From: CAMLDH01 sp966250375
GTDB taxonomy: Bacteria > Pseudomonadota > Gammaproteobacteria > Burkholderiales > Burkholderiaceae_D
Assembly (NCBI GenBank): GCA_966250375.1
Contig: CBINHE010000044.1
Span: 1-36,443 of the forward strand
Length of the DNA: 36,443 bases
Reading direction: 5' to 3'
Made by a program: the position numbers and the translations under genes. Positions 6,699-14,859 of this stretch are shown here, piece by piece (position 1 is the stretch's first letter; the number at the start of each line of letters is the position of its first letter). The notes beneath the pieces are model-generated. The model did no database searches. It saw nothing but the letters and a program-made list of their open reading frames with translations, and was not told where the DNA came from.

Positions 6699-7583
6699 TT
6701 ATTGAGTGCGCTGTTTTGCGGCAGCTTTTTTCTGTGTCGCCTGTCGCTCTTCCAGCCGCACTGAAAAATCCGGCACCGTCTCGCGCAACGCACCTTCCAA
6801 CTCTGCCTCCAGGTCCTCTTCCAGGCCAAGTTTTGCAATCGACTCGGCCAGTTTGGAATCGACGTCAGCGGCGGTCGGCGCCGTTACAATGGTTTGGTAA
6901 ATTTCATCCATCTGATCCGGCATCGATAGCATTAACGCCTCGATCGCCATCTTGCGACTCAGCATGCGACGGTGCCTGGTAATCAACGACAGATATTCAT
7001 TGCGCGCCTTCTGCAATTGCATCTGATCGGTGCCAGGTTTGGCCTCGCTCAGATTGCGTTCGATGGCTTGCAGGCGCTCCTCGACATCTTCCAGACTGAC
7101 TGCTCTGGCACGCTCCTCGATTACCAGAGCCGCCAGCCACATGCATAAATAATCCAATGTTGCATCGTCCAGCTTTTCCACATCGCTTAGCGATAACTGC
7201 GTGCGATGGTCTTGCGCAATCTTGTACAACGAGGCAACCCGCATCCGCATGCGCTGATAAGCGTCAAGCGAGCCGTAGTTTCCCCATGCATGCTCATCGC
7301 GCTGTTCACGCTGTTCAATCTCTTCCAGCAAGTGCTTGCGCGTCGTCTCGCGCACCTGGAGCCGATATTTTTTGTCGATCCTGGCGCGAAAACTCTCTGA
7401 GAAGGGGATGAACATGGCCGCAATCGCTTCGCCGGCTGCGAAGCCGATCAACGGCACCAATGCCGCTCCCAAACCATACGGTATCGAGAGCAAAACACTG
7501 GTCGCGACGGTTCCCAGCATCGCGTAGAGGTTGCCCTCACTGAGCAGCATTTCCCGCAGATACGAAGGCTGTTTGGTCGACAC
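6699..7583 (-). CDS. Membrane-anchored coiled-coil protein of the PspA/ABC cluster
   Basis: The 294-residue protein has two hydrophobic segments near the N-terminus (about residues 17-35, LYAMLGTVATSVLLSIPYG, and 37-58). A long charged helical region follows, with many E/R/K heptads from about residue 64 to the C-terminus, ending in a basic tail (KKAAAKQR). It is probably an inner-membrane hairpin with a cytoplasmic coiled-coil body. I recognise no named family. It lies 13 bases downstream of the ABC ATPase gene, so it is co-transcribed with the transporter. It may link the transporter to the PspA/AAA+ partners, an inference from gene order only. Confidence 0.65.
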   Translation of the reverse strand: MSTKQPSYLREMLLSEGNLYAMLGTVATSVLLSIPYGLGAALVPLIGFAAGEAIAAMFIPFSESFRARIDKKYRLQVRETTRKHLLEEIEQREQRDEHAWGNYGSLDAYQRMRMRVASLYKIAQDHRTQLSLSDVEKLDDATLDYLCMWLAALVIEERARAVSLEDVEERLQAIERNLSEAKPGTDQMQLQKARNEYLSLITRHRRMLSRKMAIEALMLSMPDQMDEIYQTIVTAPTAADVDSKLAESIAKLGLEEDLEAELEGALRETVPDFSVRLEERQATQKKAAAKQRTQ

Positions 7584-7596
7584 AATATTCCGTCTG

Positions 7597-8484
7597 TCAG
7601 ATAGTCACGCGGACTGTACCGCGCCCAGCGCTAACCTTGTGCAACTGCGCCAGAATCCGTTCTTCCAACTTGACCGCTTCGGACGAGCGCTGCCAGATCG
7701 ATGAGCGCGGACGCACTTCCTGAATCTCGAAATCGTCAGCAACTTTTGCCGGCTGCATCGACAGCACAATCACGCGATCGCCCAACATCAATGCTTCTGT
7801 CACATCGTGTGTCACGAAAATGATCAGGCACGGCCATGTCTGGTGCAGAGTAATGAGCAACCTTTGCATCTCTTCCCGTGTTTGGGCATCGAGCGCGCCG
7901 AACGGTTCATCCATCAACAGAATCCGGGGCCGCAACACCAGCGCACGCGCCAGCGCCACTCGCTGGTTTTGTCCGCCGGACAACTGCGCCGGATAAAAAT
8001 CCTTCTTGTCCGCCAATCCGACCGCTTCCATCATTTCAGACACCCGTTGCTGCCACTCGGCCTGCGGTACCCGTTTTTTCCATAAAGAGAGCTGAAACGG
8101 AAATGCGATGTTTTCGAATACGGTCAGATCGGGCCGGTTCGCATATCGCTGGAACACCATCACCACATCGTCGTGCGCGCCATGACATTCTTGCCCATTT
8201 ACCTTGACGCTGCCCGCAGTGGGGGATTGCACACCGAATGGACGCACCCCGCCCATCATGTGCAGCAAGGTGCTCTTGCCACAGCCGGAAGGCCCGAGCA
8301 GCATATTGATAGTGGGCTTGTCGAAGACCAAATCAATCCCGTCGATGACCCGCGTAATCTTGCCATCCGCAGCGGCGTACTCTTGCACAATCTTGCTTAA
8401 CGTGATGTTGACGGCAGCCTCGGACGGCGACATATTGGCCGTTGCCGATGGGTTCACTGTGCTATTCACAGGCTGGTCTCCCAT
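7597..8484 (-). CDS. ABC transporter ATP-binding protein (nitrate/sulfonate/taurine type)
   Basis: From the ATG at 8484 the protein has 295 residues. This start has GAGGAAAC upstream and overlaps the permease stop by 19 bases, which suggests translational coupling; the frame is open further upstream but only as a shadow of the permease gene. Walker A is GPSGCGKST (64-72), the Q-loop is VFQRYANRPDL (Gln112), the signature is LSGGQ (168-172), Walker B is ILLMDEP (188-194) and the switch histidine is in FVTHDVTEAL. All elements are intact. The overall pattern matches the NrtD/SsuB/TauB family. It powers the permease encoded just upstream, with the OmpA-fused binding protein as the periplasmic partner. 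Confidence 0.88.
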   Translation of the reverse strand: MGDQPVNSTVNPSATANMSPSEAAVNITLSKIVQEYAAADGKITRVIDGIDLVFDKPTINMLLGPSGCGKSTLLHMMGGVRPFGVQSPTAGSVKVNGQECHGAHDDVVMVFQRYANRPDLTVFENIAFPFQLSLWKKRVPQAEWQQRVSEMMEAVGLADKKDFYPAQLSGGQNQRVALARALVLRPRILLMDEPFGALDAQTREEMQRLLITLHQTWPCLIIFVTHDVTEALMLGDRVIVLSMQPAKVADDFEIQEVRPRSSIWQRSSEAVKLEERILAQLHKVSAGRGTVRVTI

Positions 8485-9263
8485 GGATAGAGTTTCCTCT
8501 TGACCGCCAGCATCAATTGGTAGGTCAGCAACGCCAGTGCAATGATCACGATGATGCCGGCAAACACCTGGTCCATCGCACTGAAGCGGCGCGCGTTTTG
8601 AATCAGTTGTCCAAGTCCTTCGCGCGCGTTCACATATTCCGCCACCGTAATGTAAGTCCACATTACCGAGATGCTGACAACCACTGCATCGGCAATGCGC
8701 GGCATCGCCATCGGCACGATCGCCTTGCGGATACATTCCCATGGTGTTGCACCGATATCACGCGCACTGATCCAGTAACTTTGCGGCACCGCTTGAATCG
8801 CATCGCGCACCATGGGGATCAGATACACGACTGCGCCGATAAAAAGAAAGCTGATTTTCATGGTTTCGCCAATCCCGAGCCACATGACCAGAATCGGCAA
8901 CAATGCGACCACCGGCGCCGAGCGAAAAGGGTCGATCAAGGGCGACAGTACCGCGTTAAGCCGTGGCGCCGCGCCCATGATCACGCCAATCGGAATGCCG
9001 ATCAACACCACCAGCAATCCGGCTGCGAACACCCGGCCTGCAGACCACAGCGTTGCGGTCAACAGCAGGCTGTTGCCCTCATGCCAAGCCAGGTAGGACA
9101 TTGCTTGCATGACCTTCCACGGCGCCGGCAGTTTGGTCTGGCTCACCCATCCCGATGCCGCAATCACGCTCCACACCAGCAGCACCGTTGCAACTGAAGC
9201 GAAGCCCAACTTGCGTCGCAAGCCGGCGGGGAGCATCGCGTAGGGATTCCAGAACGTCTTCAT
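8466..9263 (-). CDS. ABC transporter permease (nitrate/sulfonate/taurine type)
   Basis: This is a 265-residue inner-membrane protein with about six hydrophobic helices (first at residues 22-40). The cytoplasmic EAA-type coupling motif is visible as SARDIGATPWECIRKAIVPMAMPRI (about residues 167-190; A-x-x-x-G-A core). Length and motif fit the SsuC/TauC/NrtB permease family. The gene starts three bases after the stop of the solute-binding/OmpA gene and overlaps the ATPase gene, so the three form one transcription unit. The substrate is unknown; the unusual binding protein makes simple uptake of nitrate or taurine uncertain. Confidence 0.88.
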   Translation of the reverse strand: MKTFWNPYAMLPAGLRRKLGFASVATVLLVWSVIAASGWVSQTKLPAPWKVMQAMSYLAWHEGNSLLLTATLWSAGRVFAAGLLVVLIGIPIGVIMGAAPRLNAVLSPLIDPFRSAPVVALLPILVMWLGIGETMKISFLFIGAVVYLIPMVRDAIQAVPQSYWISARDIGATPWECIRKAIVPMAMPRIADAVVVSISVMWTYITVAEYVNAREGLGQLIQNARRFSAMDQVFAGIIVIIALALLTYQLMLAVKRKLYPWETSL

Positions 9264-9266
9264 GAT

Positions 9267-10955
9267 TTACCTTGAGAAGACTGCGATTCGCGTGGTGCGG
9301 TTCAATGCGCGGCAATCTTCCAGCGTCAATCCATCGCTGGAGGGATTGGCTTCGTTGCACAAGGGCTTGTCCGGGCCATTGCCGACGATCTTGAAGCGCG
9401 CCTTCGGGAATTCCCACTGCTCGTTCAGGTAGTTCACGACAGCGGTTGCGCGCGCCAGGGACAGCCGCACATTCGGGTCGCGCGAGCCAACCGCATCACT
9501 GTTGCCGCTGAGTTCGAAATAAGCGCCCCCATTGTTTTCAATGAACGGCACCATTTCTTCATCGATCGTCTTTTGCGCACGCTTGGTCAGTGCTGCACTG
9601 CCGGACGCAAAGCCGACCGTCACCGGTTTGGTCAATGCCGCCGGTTGTTGCGTGGCTTGCTGTTGCGCCGTTTCGGTAAATTCATGCTGTGGTTTTGCGG
9701 CCGCGGTTTCGGCTGCAGTGTTCTTCGCCAGCATCGCCTTGATGAAGCGGTAATCGAAGCTGTCTTGCGGTGCGATCACCGGCGATTTCGGATTCGCCAA
9801 TGCGCCTGCCTTGCGATAAATTTCATCGAAGCGACGGTACACGCGGTCGTAATGATTGGGACCGCCGGCCAAGCCCAAAATGCGCGCATTGTCTTCCAGT
9901 CCGGTCCACACCAGATTAGTGAAGAGTCCTTTGATGAATGGCTTGCCCTCTTGCTTGGCCAGCAGCGCAAAGAAATTCTCTGTCGAAACCAGCGCCTCGA
10001 CTGCGTTGTCCGGGTTGGCACGTGCCTTATCGACGCCCTCCATCCATCCTTCGACCAGCTTTTGAAACGCGGCCTGGTTTTCCGGCTTGTTGAGTGCCCT
10101 GCTATCGCACACGATCACGTCGAAGATCAGGTTGCTGGCGGTTTTGGTCGAATAGATGACCTGGCTGCCCTTTACATTGCGTAATGCCAGCGACAAGTCA
10201 GGATCCCACAGTGCCGCGGCATCGACATTACCGGACTCCAGTGCAGCCCGAACCCCGGCGGTACCTTCCTCCGCATTAATGAAGACAAATTTGACGCTGG
10301 CTTTCTTACGCGCTGTCATGGATGAATTTTCGATGGCATCGATCAACATCCCGTGCGACGGCGTGAATTGCAGAACCGCCACCGAGCGGCCCGCCAGATC
10401 CTCGATGGTGCGAATCGCCGGGTTTTTCGCAATCACCGCATCGGCACCCTGCGTATTATCGACAATCATCACCGCGCGGCCATCCATACCGGCATTGCGC
10501 AAATTAGGCTGCTCCTGCGCCCAAAAATCGGAAGTGCGCCATGCGCATTGCGCCGCGCCCGATTCGAAGATGGTGGACAGCGTTGGAATATCGTCCTGAA
10601 TAACGAACTGCACATTGACACCCTTGGCCGCATACAGCGCCCCCGGCTGCGTAGTGAGGCTGTTGCCGTTGGCGACCAAAGCCGGGGCGTAGCCGTGAAA
10701 ACTGACCAAACTGACCTTCAATGGATTGCCGGCAGATCCCAGCGCACCCGCTGCGACTGCTTGCGACGGCAGCGCCGAATTGGCAGACCCCGCCGATTCC
10801 TTTGTAGCGCTTGTGCCAGCGGGCGTTTGTACAGTTGGCGTTGTGCCGCGATTGGCCCACCAATCCTTGAGCGCCAGATTCCATGCAAGCGAGCCGGCGC
10901 CAGCCAGAATAATGATCGCAATGAGTCCCTTTGCGAGAGGAGTAGGTGTTGCCAT
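9267..10955 (-). CDS. Membrane-anchored solute-binding protein fused to an OmpA-like domain
   Basis: The 562-residue protein has three parts. Residues 8-28 are a hydrophobic N-terminal segment without a lipobox or clear cleavage site, probably a membrane anchor. Residues about 76-400 resemble the NMT1/SsuA-type periplasmic binding fold (WRTSDFWAQEQ, DLAGRSVAV, AALWDPDLS). After a Q/A-rich linker, residues 445-562 form an OmpA/MotB-type peptidoglycan-binding domain (VGFASGSAALT, SGNSDAVGS with Asp487, LARATAVVNYL with Arg502, NRTTRI). Two cysteines (533 and 548) could form a disulfide. The fusion would tether the receptor between membrane and cell wall. It lies 3 bases before the permease gene. 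Such fusions are known in databases, but the function is not established. Confidence 0.88.
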   Translation of the reverse strand: MATPTPLAKGLIAIIILAGAGSLAWNLALKDWWANRGTTPTVQTPAGTSATKESAGSANSALPSQAVAAGALGSAGNPLKVSLVSFHGYAPALVANGNSLTTQPGALYAAKGVNVQFVIQDDIPTLSTIFESGAAQCAWRTSDFWAQEQPNLRNAGMDGRAVMIVDNTQGADAVIAKNPAIRTIEDLAGRSVAVLQFTPSHGMLIDAIENSSMTARKKASVKFVFINAEEGTAGVRAALESGNVDAAALWDPDLSLALRNVKGSQVIYSTKTASNLIFDVIVCDSRALNKPENQAAFQKLVEGWMEGVDKARANPDNAVEALVSTENFFALLAKQEGKPFIKGLFTNLVWTGLEDNARILGLAGGPNHYDRVYRRFDEIYRKAGALANPKSPVIAPQDSFDYRFIKAMLAKNTAAETAAAKPQHEFTETAQQQATQQPAALTKPVTVGFASGSAALTKRAQKTIDEEMVPFIENNGGAYFELSGNSDAVGSRDPNVRLSLARATAVVNYLNEQWEFPKARFKIVGNGPDKPLCNEANPSSDGLTLEDCRALNRTTRIAVFSR

Positions 10956-10964
10956 CGTTGCTCC

Positions 10965-11639
10965 TTACGGATGCGTTGTTGGTTGTGCGAACTGCGCCGG
11001 AATTTCCCGCAAGCGGTCGATCTCTGCGGTGATCCGCCGCCCTTCTCTGTCCACTGCGTCGCGCGTGGCCTTCAGGCTGGCGTCGAGCGCGGCGATTTGC
11101 TCTGTCTTCTTCTGCACTTCGCGCTCAAGCAATTTTTCCAGTTCCAGAATTTGCTTGCGGATTTCAGCGACCGCGCGCTCTTGATCGCCTGTCAGCTCGG
11201 CAATTTTTGCGGCGGTTGTTTGTTCGGTGCTTGCGACCTGTGCGGTCAGTCCTTCTCGATACGATTCGAGCACCACGCTCTTTCGTTGCGCATCAATGAC
11301 TGGATCGGCAATCGTCCAGTTTTCGTCGGCAGCGTCCATCGCCATGACGGCAGCTTTTCGGGTTGCTTCATCCATTGCACGCAAGCCATCGAGCAGCCGC
11401 AACAGACGCTCGGCGGGAAATGGCGATGGTGGTAAATTCGCGCTGGCAAAAATTTCTTCAAACGCTCGACCTTCGACTACATCGTTGCCTTCAAGCCGGG
11501 GCACCACCGGGGCAACATTGACGACAGGATCGACGGTCATTGTCGGTATCTCGACCGGTTCTGATTGGGCCTGCGCACGCTCTTCTTCCGAGAGCGTTAC
11601 AAGTTTTGCTGCGGCGAGCAGTTTCATCACACCCTTCAC
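10965..11639 (-). CDS. Coiled-coil protein, first gene of the PspA/ABC cluster
   Basis: From the GTG at 11639 the protein has 224 residues. I chose it because GGAGGGGGG lies 5 bases upstream; an ATG at 11663 has no ribosome binding site, and an ATG at 11627 is a third option. There is no signal peptide or membrane segment. Residues 1-60 are Pro/Val-rich (VEIPTMTVDPVVNVAPVVP). From about residue 110 to the end it is charged and helical with strong heptad character (AEIRKQILELEKLLEREVQKKTEQ), a likely coiled coil. No family recognised. It stands 9 bases before the OmpA-fusion gene. It may be a cytoplasmic scaffold or adaptor for the system (inference). Confidence 0.65.
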   Translation of the reverse strand: MKGVMKLLAAAKLVTLSEEERAQAQSEPVEIPTMTVDPVVNVAPVVPRLEGNDVVEGRAFEEIFASANLPPSPFPAERLLRLLDGLRAMDEATRKAAVMAMDAADENWTIADPVIDAQRKSVVLESYREGLTAQVASTEQTTAAKIAELTGDQERAVAEIRKQILELEKLLEREVQKKTEQIAALDASLKATRDAVDREGRRITAEIDRLREIPAQFAQPTTHP

Positions 11640-11810
11640 GCTGCCCCCCTCCCGCTTTGACATTCAATTTGACGATGGCGTAAGCGCTTCTCGCTTCAAT
11701 ATGCGTTTGCCCTGTAGAGAGCCTCATGTCGTCAGATGACGTGCATCATCGTCAGCCAATATCACGGCCAAAATAATTGGCGTGCATTCATCACGCTCCT
11801 TTATGGCAAG

Positions 11811-12245
11811 CTAATTCGGCAAGTGCATATGTTCGATTTTGATGCAACGATCCATGATCACCGCCAGCCCGGCGGTGCGAGCTTTTGCGGCCGCTTCCTC
11901 GTTCACGATGCCCAGTTGCATCCACAGGCAACGCGCACCGATCACAATGGCGTCATCGGCAATTGGTGGAATTGCTTCTGATTTGCGGAAACAATTCACG
12001 ATGTCGATGGCAATGCCCTCTTCCGCCAATGCGGTGTGCGCTTGAGCGAGAATCGCATAGCAATGCTCGCCGAGTATATGCATGCCCGCATACGTCGGAT
12101 TAACAGGAATAATGCGATAACCGTGCGCTTGCATGTATTGCGCAACTTGGTAACTGGGACGGTTGGATTTGGCGGAAAGGCCGACGACAGCGATCGTCCG
12201 GTATTCAGACAATAAGGTTGGAATTACGTCTGTGGTTTGGATCAT
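11811..12245 (-). CDS. CoA-binding domain protein (YccU/succinyl-CoA ligase N-terminal-like)
   Basis: The protein has 144 residues from the ATG at 12245; a GTG three codons earlier is possible and neither start has a clear Shine-Dalgarno sequence. It carries a Rossmann-type CoA-binding pattern: TIAVVGLSAKSNRPSYQVAQYM (about residues 17-38), then IIPVNPTYAG, and later VNCFRKSEAIPPIADDAI and LGIVNEEAAAKARTAGLAVIMDRCIKIEH. Length and motifs fit the YccU-type CoA_binding_2 family. Enzymatic role in this family is not established; nucleotide or CoA binding is expected. It is a single-gene unit between the PspA cluster and the ATP synthase operon. Confidence 0.85.
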   Translation of the reverse strand: MIQTTDVIPTLLSEYRTIAVVGLSAKSNRPSYQVAQYMQAHGYRIIPVNPTYAGMHILGEHCYAILAQAHTALAEEGIAIDIVNCFRKSEAIPPIADDAIVIGARCLWMQLGIVNEEAAAKARTAGLAVIMDRCIKIEHMHLPN

Positions 12246-12860
12246 GCGGCACACATTCTGAGAGTCTATTAACGAAAAACAACCGTTATCCCCACAAGGG
12301 TGAACAGGAATCCAATATCGTGCATCTCATTTCATAACGATAGCGTTTTTCGCGAGTGTCGATCATGTCGTTAATCAGAAGACCGGAAAAATGTCCACTC
12401 GCATTTGTTCGACTGCCGAATCTAATACTAATTCTCACCCATCACGTGACATGAAATCGCGGCTTGTTCCGTCTGGCAGAGAGCGCATTGTTAATTGTTG
12501 CCTAGACTGTTGTTCGTCGTTGCCCTAACTCGCTATGACGCATCCTCGCCTTTGCAGGACGCGTCTGCGCCGGGCAGCGGTCCGTTTACAAGGGGGGTGG
12601 TGGGTTCAGGGGATATATCGCCTGACTGCGTAACGGCAATGGCTTGCAAGCCATTGTGCGCTCTGCAAGAGGATATCGTTCCGCAGCCGAATTTCCTGCG
12701 CCTTCCTTGCCAGACGAAAAAATCCATCGGCGTCATTGTCATGTGATGGATGAGGATTGGTATAAATAAAACTCTGTCGTGCAAGATTTTGAAATTAAAA
12801 AAGGCAGCCGAAGCTGCCTTTTATTGTATTGCGGTACTACCAACTGCAATTTGATCGCAA
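12246..12860. other. Intergenic region with a 20-bp perfect palindrome
   Basis: No gene is supported here; open frames on both strands at 12495-12784 are low-complexity in character and resemble no protein I know. It contains the perfect palindrome CAATGGCTTGCAAGCCATTG (12638-12657) and, at its right end, the ATP synthase terminator. The rest shows nothing recognisable. Confidence 0.55.
12797..12824 (-). terminator. Rho-independent terminator of the ATP synthase operon
   Basis: Minus strand: stem GGCAGC/GCTGCC (12803-12808 and 12813-12818) extended by A/T pairs, with a stable TTCG tetraloop and followed by a T-run. It begins about 37 bases after the atpC stop codon. Confidence 0.92.
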
Positions 12861-13283
12861 TTAACGCTTTTGCCGCAGTTTCTGAATCGCCGCCAATTGC
12901 GCAATCGCCGCAGCCAGTTCAGCTTGGGCTTTCGAGTAGTCGATCTTCGATTCTTTGTTGCTCAGTGCTTCTTCGGCCAATTTCTTCGCTTCCAATGCTT
13001 TCGCCTCGTCCAGATCCTTGCCGCGAATCGCGGTGTCGGCCAGAACGGTGATTGCATTCGGTTGCACTTCGAGCAGTCCGCCGGCGACGAAGACGAATTC
13101 ATCTTCGGCTTGGCCCGGCACCTTGATGCGTACCGCACCCGGCCTGATGCGCGTGATCAGCGGAGTATGCATGGGATAGATACCCAATTCACCTGCTTCA
13201 CCCGGCAACGCGACGAACTCGGCCTCGCCCGCGAAGATCTGCTCTTCGGCGGAGACCACGTCAACGTGAATAGTGTTTGCCAT
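12861..13283 (-). CDS. atpC: ATP synthase epsilon subunit
   Basis: The 140-residue subunit belongs to the F1 central stalk, where it couples rotation and can inhibit ATP hydrolysis. I chose the ATG at 13283 (MANTIHVDVVSAEE) because GAAGG precedes it and it matches the family N-terminus; the frame extends 12 codons upstream. The N-terminal beta-sandwich carries the family signature GEAEFVALPGEAGELGIYPMHTPL, and the C-terminal helical hairpin is Ala/Glu-rich (SKIDYSKAQAELAAAIAQLAAIQKLRQKR). It is the last gene of the atp operon, with the terminator just downstream. Confidence 0.96.
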   Translation of the reverse strand: MANTIHVDVVSAEEQIFAGEAEFVALPGEAGELGIYPMHTPLITRIRPGAVRIKVPGQAEDEFVFVAGGLLEVQPNAITVLADTAIRGKDLDEAKALEAKKLAEEALSNKESKIDYSKAQAELAAAIAQLAAIQKLRQKR

Positions 13284-13360
13284 GTTTGAACCTTCTATGT
13301 TCGTCCGAAGATTTCCCAATTCAGCCCCTCCCCCGTTAAGAGGGAGGAACTGAACTGCGA

Positions 13361-14761
13361 TTAGTGGATCTTCTTCGCTTTTTCGATCGCTTCTTCGATG
13401 GTGCCGACCATGTAGAACGCTTGTTCAGGCAGGTGATCGAGTTCACCGGAAGCGATCATCTTGAAGCCTTTGATCGTGTCCTTCAGTGAAACGTATTTGC
13501 CTGGCGAACCGGTAAACACTTCAGCCACGTGGAACGGCTGCGACAGGAAACGCTGCATCTTGCGCGCACGTGCCACCACCAGTTTGTCTTCCGGCGCCAA
13601 TTCGTCCATACCCAGAATCGCGATAATGTCGCGCAATTCCTTGTAGCGCTGCAAAGTCCCTTGCACTGCACGGGCTGTCTCGTAGTGGTCTTGACCGACG
13701 ACGTTCGGGTCGAGCTGACGCGACGTCGAGTCGAGTGGATCGACCGCTGGATAAATACCGAGCGAAGCGATGTCACGGGAAAGAACAACGGTGGAGTCCA
13801 AGTGCGCAAATGTGGTTGCAGGCGACGGATCGGTCAAGTCATCGGCTGGCACGTATACGGCCTGGATCGATGTGATTGAACCGGTCTTGGTCGAGGTGAT
13901 ACGCTCTTGCAGACGACCCATTTCTTCAGCCAGTGTCGGCTGGTAACCCACTGCGGACGGCATACGGCCCAGCAGCGCGGACACTTCAGTACCGGCCAGT
14001 GTGTAACGGTAGATGTTATCAACGAAGAACAGCACGTCTTTACCTTCGTCACGGAAACCTTCCGCAATCGTCAAACCGGTCAACGCCACGCGCAGACGGT
14101 TACCAGGCGGCTCGTTCATCTGACCGTAAACCATCGCGACCTTGGACGCTTCCGGATTTTCCAGATCCACCACTTTGGCATCGGCCATCTCGTGATAGAA
14201 GTCGTTACCCTCACGAGTACGCTCGCCCACACCGGCAAACACGGACAAGCCACTGTGCGCCTTCGCGATGTTATTGATCAGTTCCATCATGTTCACGGTC
14301 TTGCCCACACCTGCGCCGCCGAACAGACCGACCTTACCGCCCTTTGCAAATGGGCAAACCAAATCAATCACCTTGATACCGGTTTCCAGCAAATCCTGCG
14401 ATGGCGACAGTTCGTCGTACACAGGTGCTTTACGGTGAATCGGTGCGGTTTGCGCGTGGCTCACCGGGCCGCATTCATCGATCGGGTTACCCAGCACATC
14501 CATGATACGGCCCAGTGTTGCTTTACCGATAGGCACCGAAATCGGTTTGCCGGTGTTCTGAATCATCATGCCGCGGCGCAGGCCATCGGAGGAGCCCAGC
14601 GCAATGGTACGGACAATGCCGTCGCCAAGCTGCTGTTGCACTTCCAGGGTCAGCGCGGAGCCTTCCATTTTCAAGGCATCGTATACCTTGGGCATCGCGT
14701 TGCGCGGGAACTCAACGTCCACCACAGCGCCGATACACTGAACGATTTTGCCATCAGCCAT
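13361..14761 (-). CDS. atpD: ATP synthase beta subunit
   Basis: The 466-residue catalytic subunit of F1 synthesises ATP from ADP and phosphate at three sites. Walker A is GGAGVGKT, the catalytic Glu region is GVGERTREGND, Walker B is VLFFVDNIYRYT and the DELSEED-type loop appears as ILGMDELAPEDK. Length and all motifs are those of a full, functional protein. One odd detail: the Walker B neighbourhood reads DNIYRYT where most beta subunits have DNIFRFT. The 98-base spacer to atpG holds a hairpin, and the 77-base spacer to atpC holds a short inverted repeat (CCTCCC/GGGAGG at 13327-13347). Confidence 0.98.
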   Translation of the reverse strand: MADGKIVQCIGAVVDVEFPRNAMPKVYDALKMEGSALTLEVQQQLGDGIVRTIALGSSDGLRRGMMIQNTGKPISVPIGKATLGRIMDVLGNPIDECGPVSHAQTAPIHRKAPVYDELSPSQDLLETGIKVIDLVCPFAKGGKVGLFGGAGVGKTVNMMELINNIAKAHSGLSVFAGVGERTREGNDFYHEMADAKVVDLENPEASKVAMVYGQMNEPPGNRLRVALTGLTIAEGFRDEGKDVLFFVDNIYRYTLAGTEVSALLGRMPSAVGYQPTLAEEMGRLQERITSTKTGSITSIQAVYVPADDLTDPSPATTFAHLDSTVVLSRDIASLGIYPAVDPLDSTSRQLDPNVVGQDHYETARAVQGTLQRYKELRDIIAILGMDELAPEDKLVVARARKMQRFLSQPFHVAEVFTGSPGKYVSLKDTIKGFKMIASGELDHLPEQAFYMVGTIEEAIEKAKKIH

Positions 14762-14806
14762 TTTCGTTCCTTCAATATAAAATTTAAATTCTGTTCAGTC
14801 AGTTGA

Positions 14807-14846
14807 AGACAGAGTATGCGTCGCTTGGCTGCGCTTAACTCTGTCT
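14807..14846 (-). promoter_or_regulatory. Hairpin in the atpG-atpD spacer
   Basis: Perfect 9-bp arms AGACAGAGT (14807-14815) and ACTCTGTCT (14838-14846) enclose a 22-base loop. No T-run follows, so it is not a terminator; it may affect mRNA processing or stability. Its sequence resembles the hairpin in the atpH-atpA spacer. Confidence 0.6.
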
Positions 14847-14859
14847 CGCAAGACAAGTA

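Noticed and set aside
10353..11435. Plus-strand open frame (360 codons) opposite the OmpA-fusion and coiled-coil genes
   Set aside because: It spans two real minus-strand genes in antisense, is Arg/Cys-rich and lacks a ribosome binding site.
12495..12784. Opposed small open frames in the region after atpC
   Set aside because: Neither has a ribosome binding site; they overlap each other in antisense, and the region is better explained as non-coding.
13327..13347. Inverted repeat CCTCCC/GGGAGG between atpD and atpC as a terminator
   Set aside because: The stem is only six pairs and no T-run follows on the minus strand; at most it is a weak REP-like relic.
13907..14806. Plus-strand open frame (299 codons) opposite atpD
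   Set aside because: Antisense to atpD; composition is His/Thr/Arg-rich and resembles no protein family.
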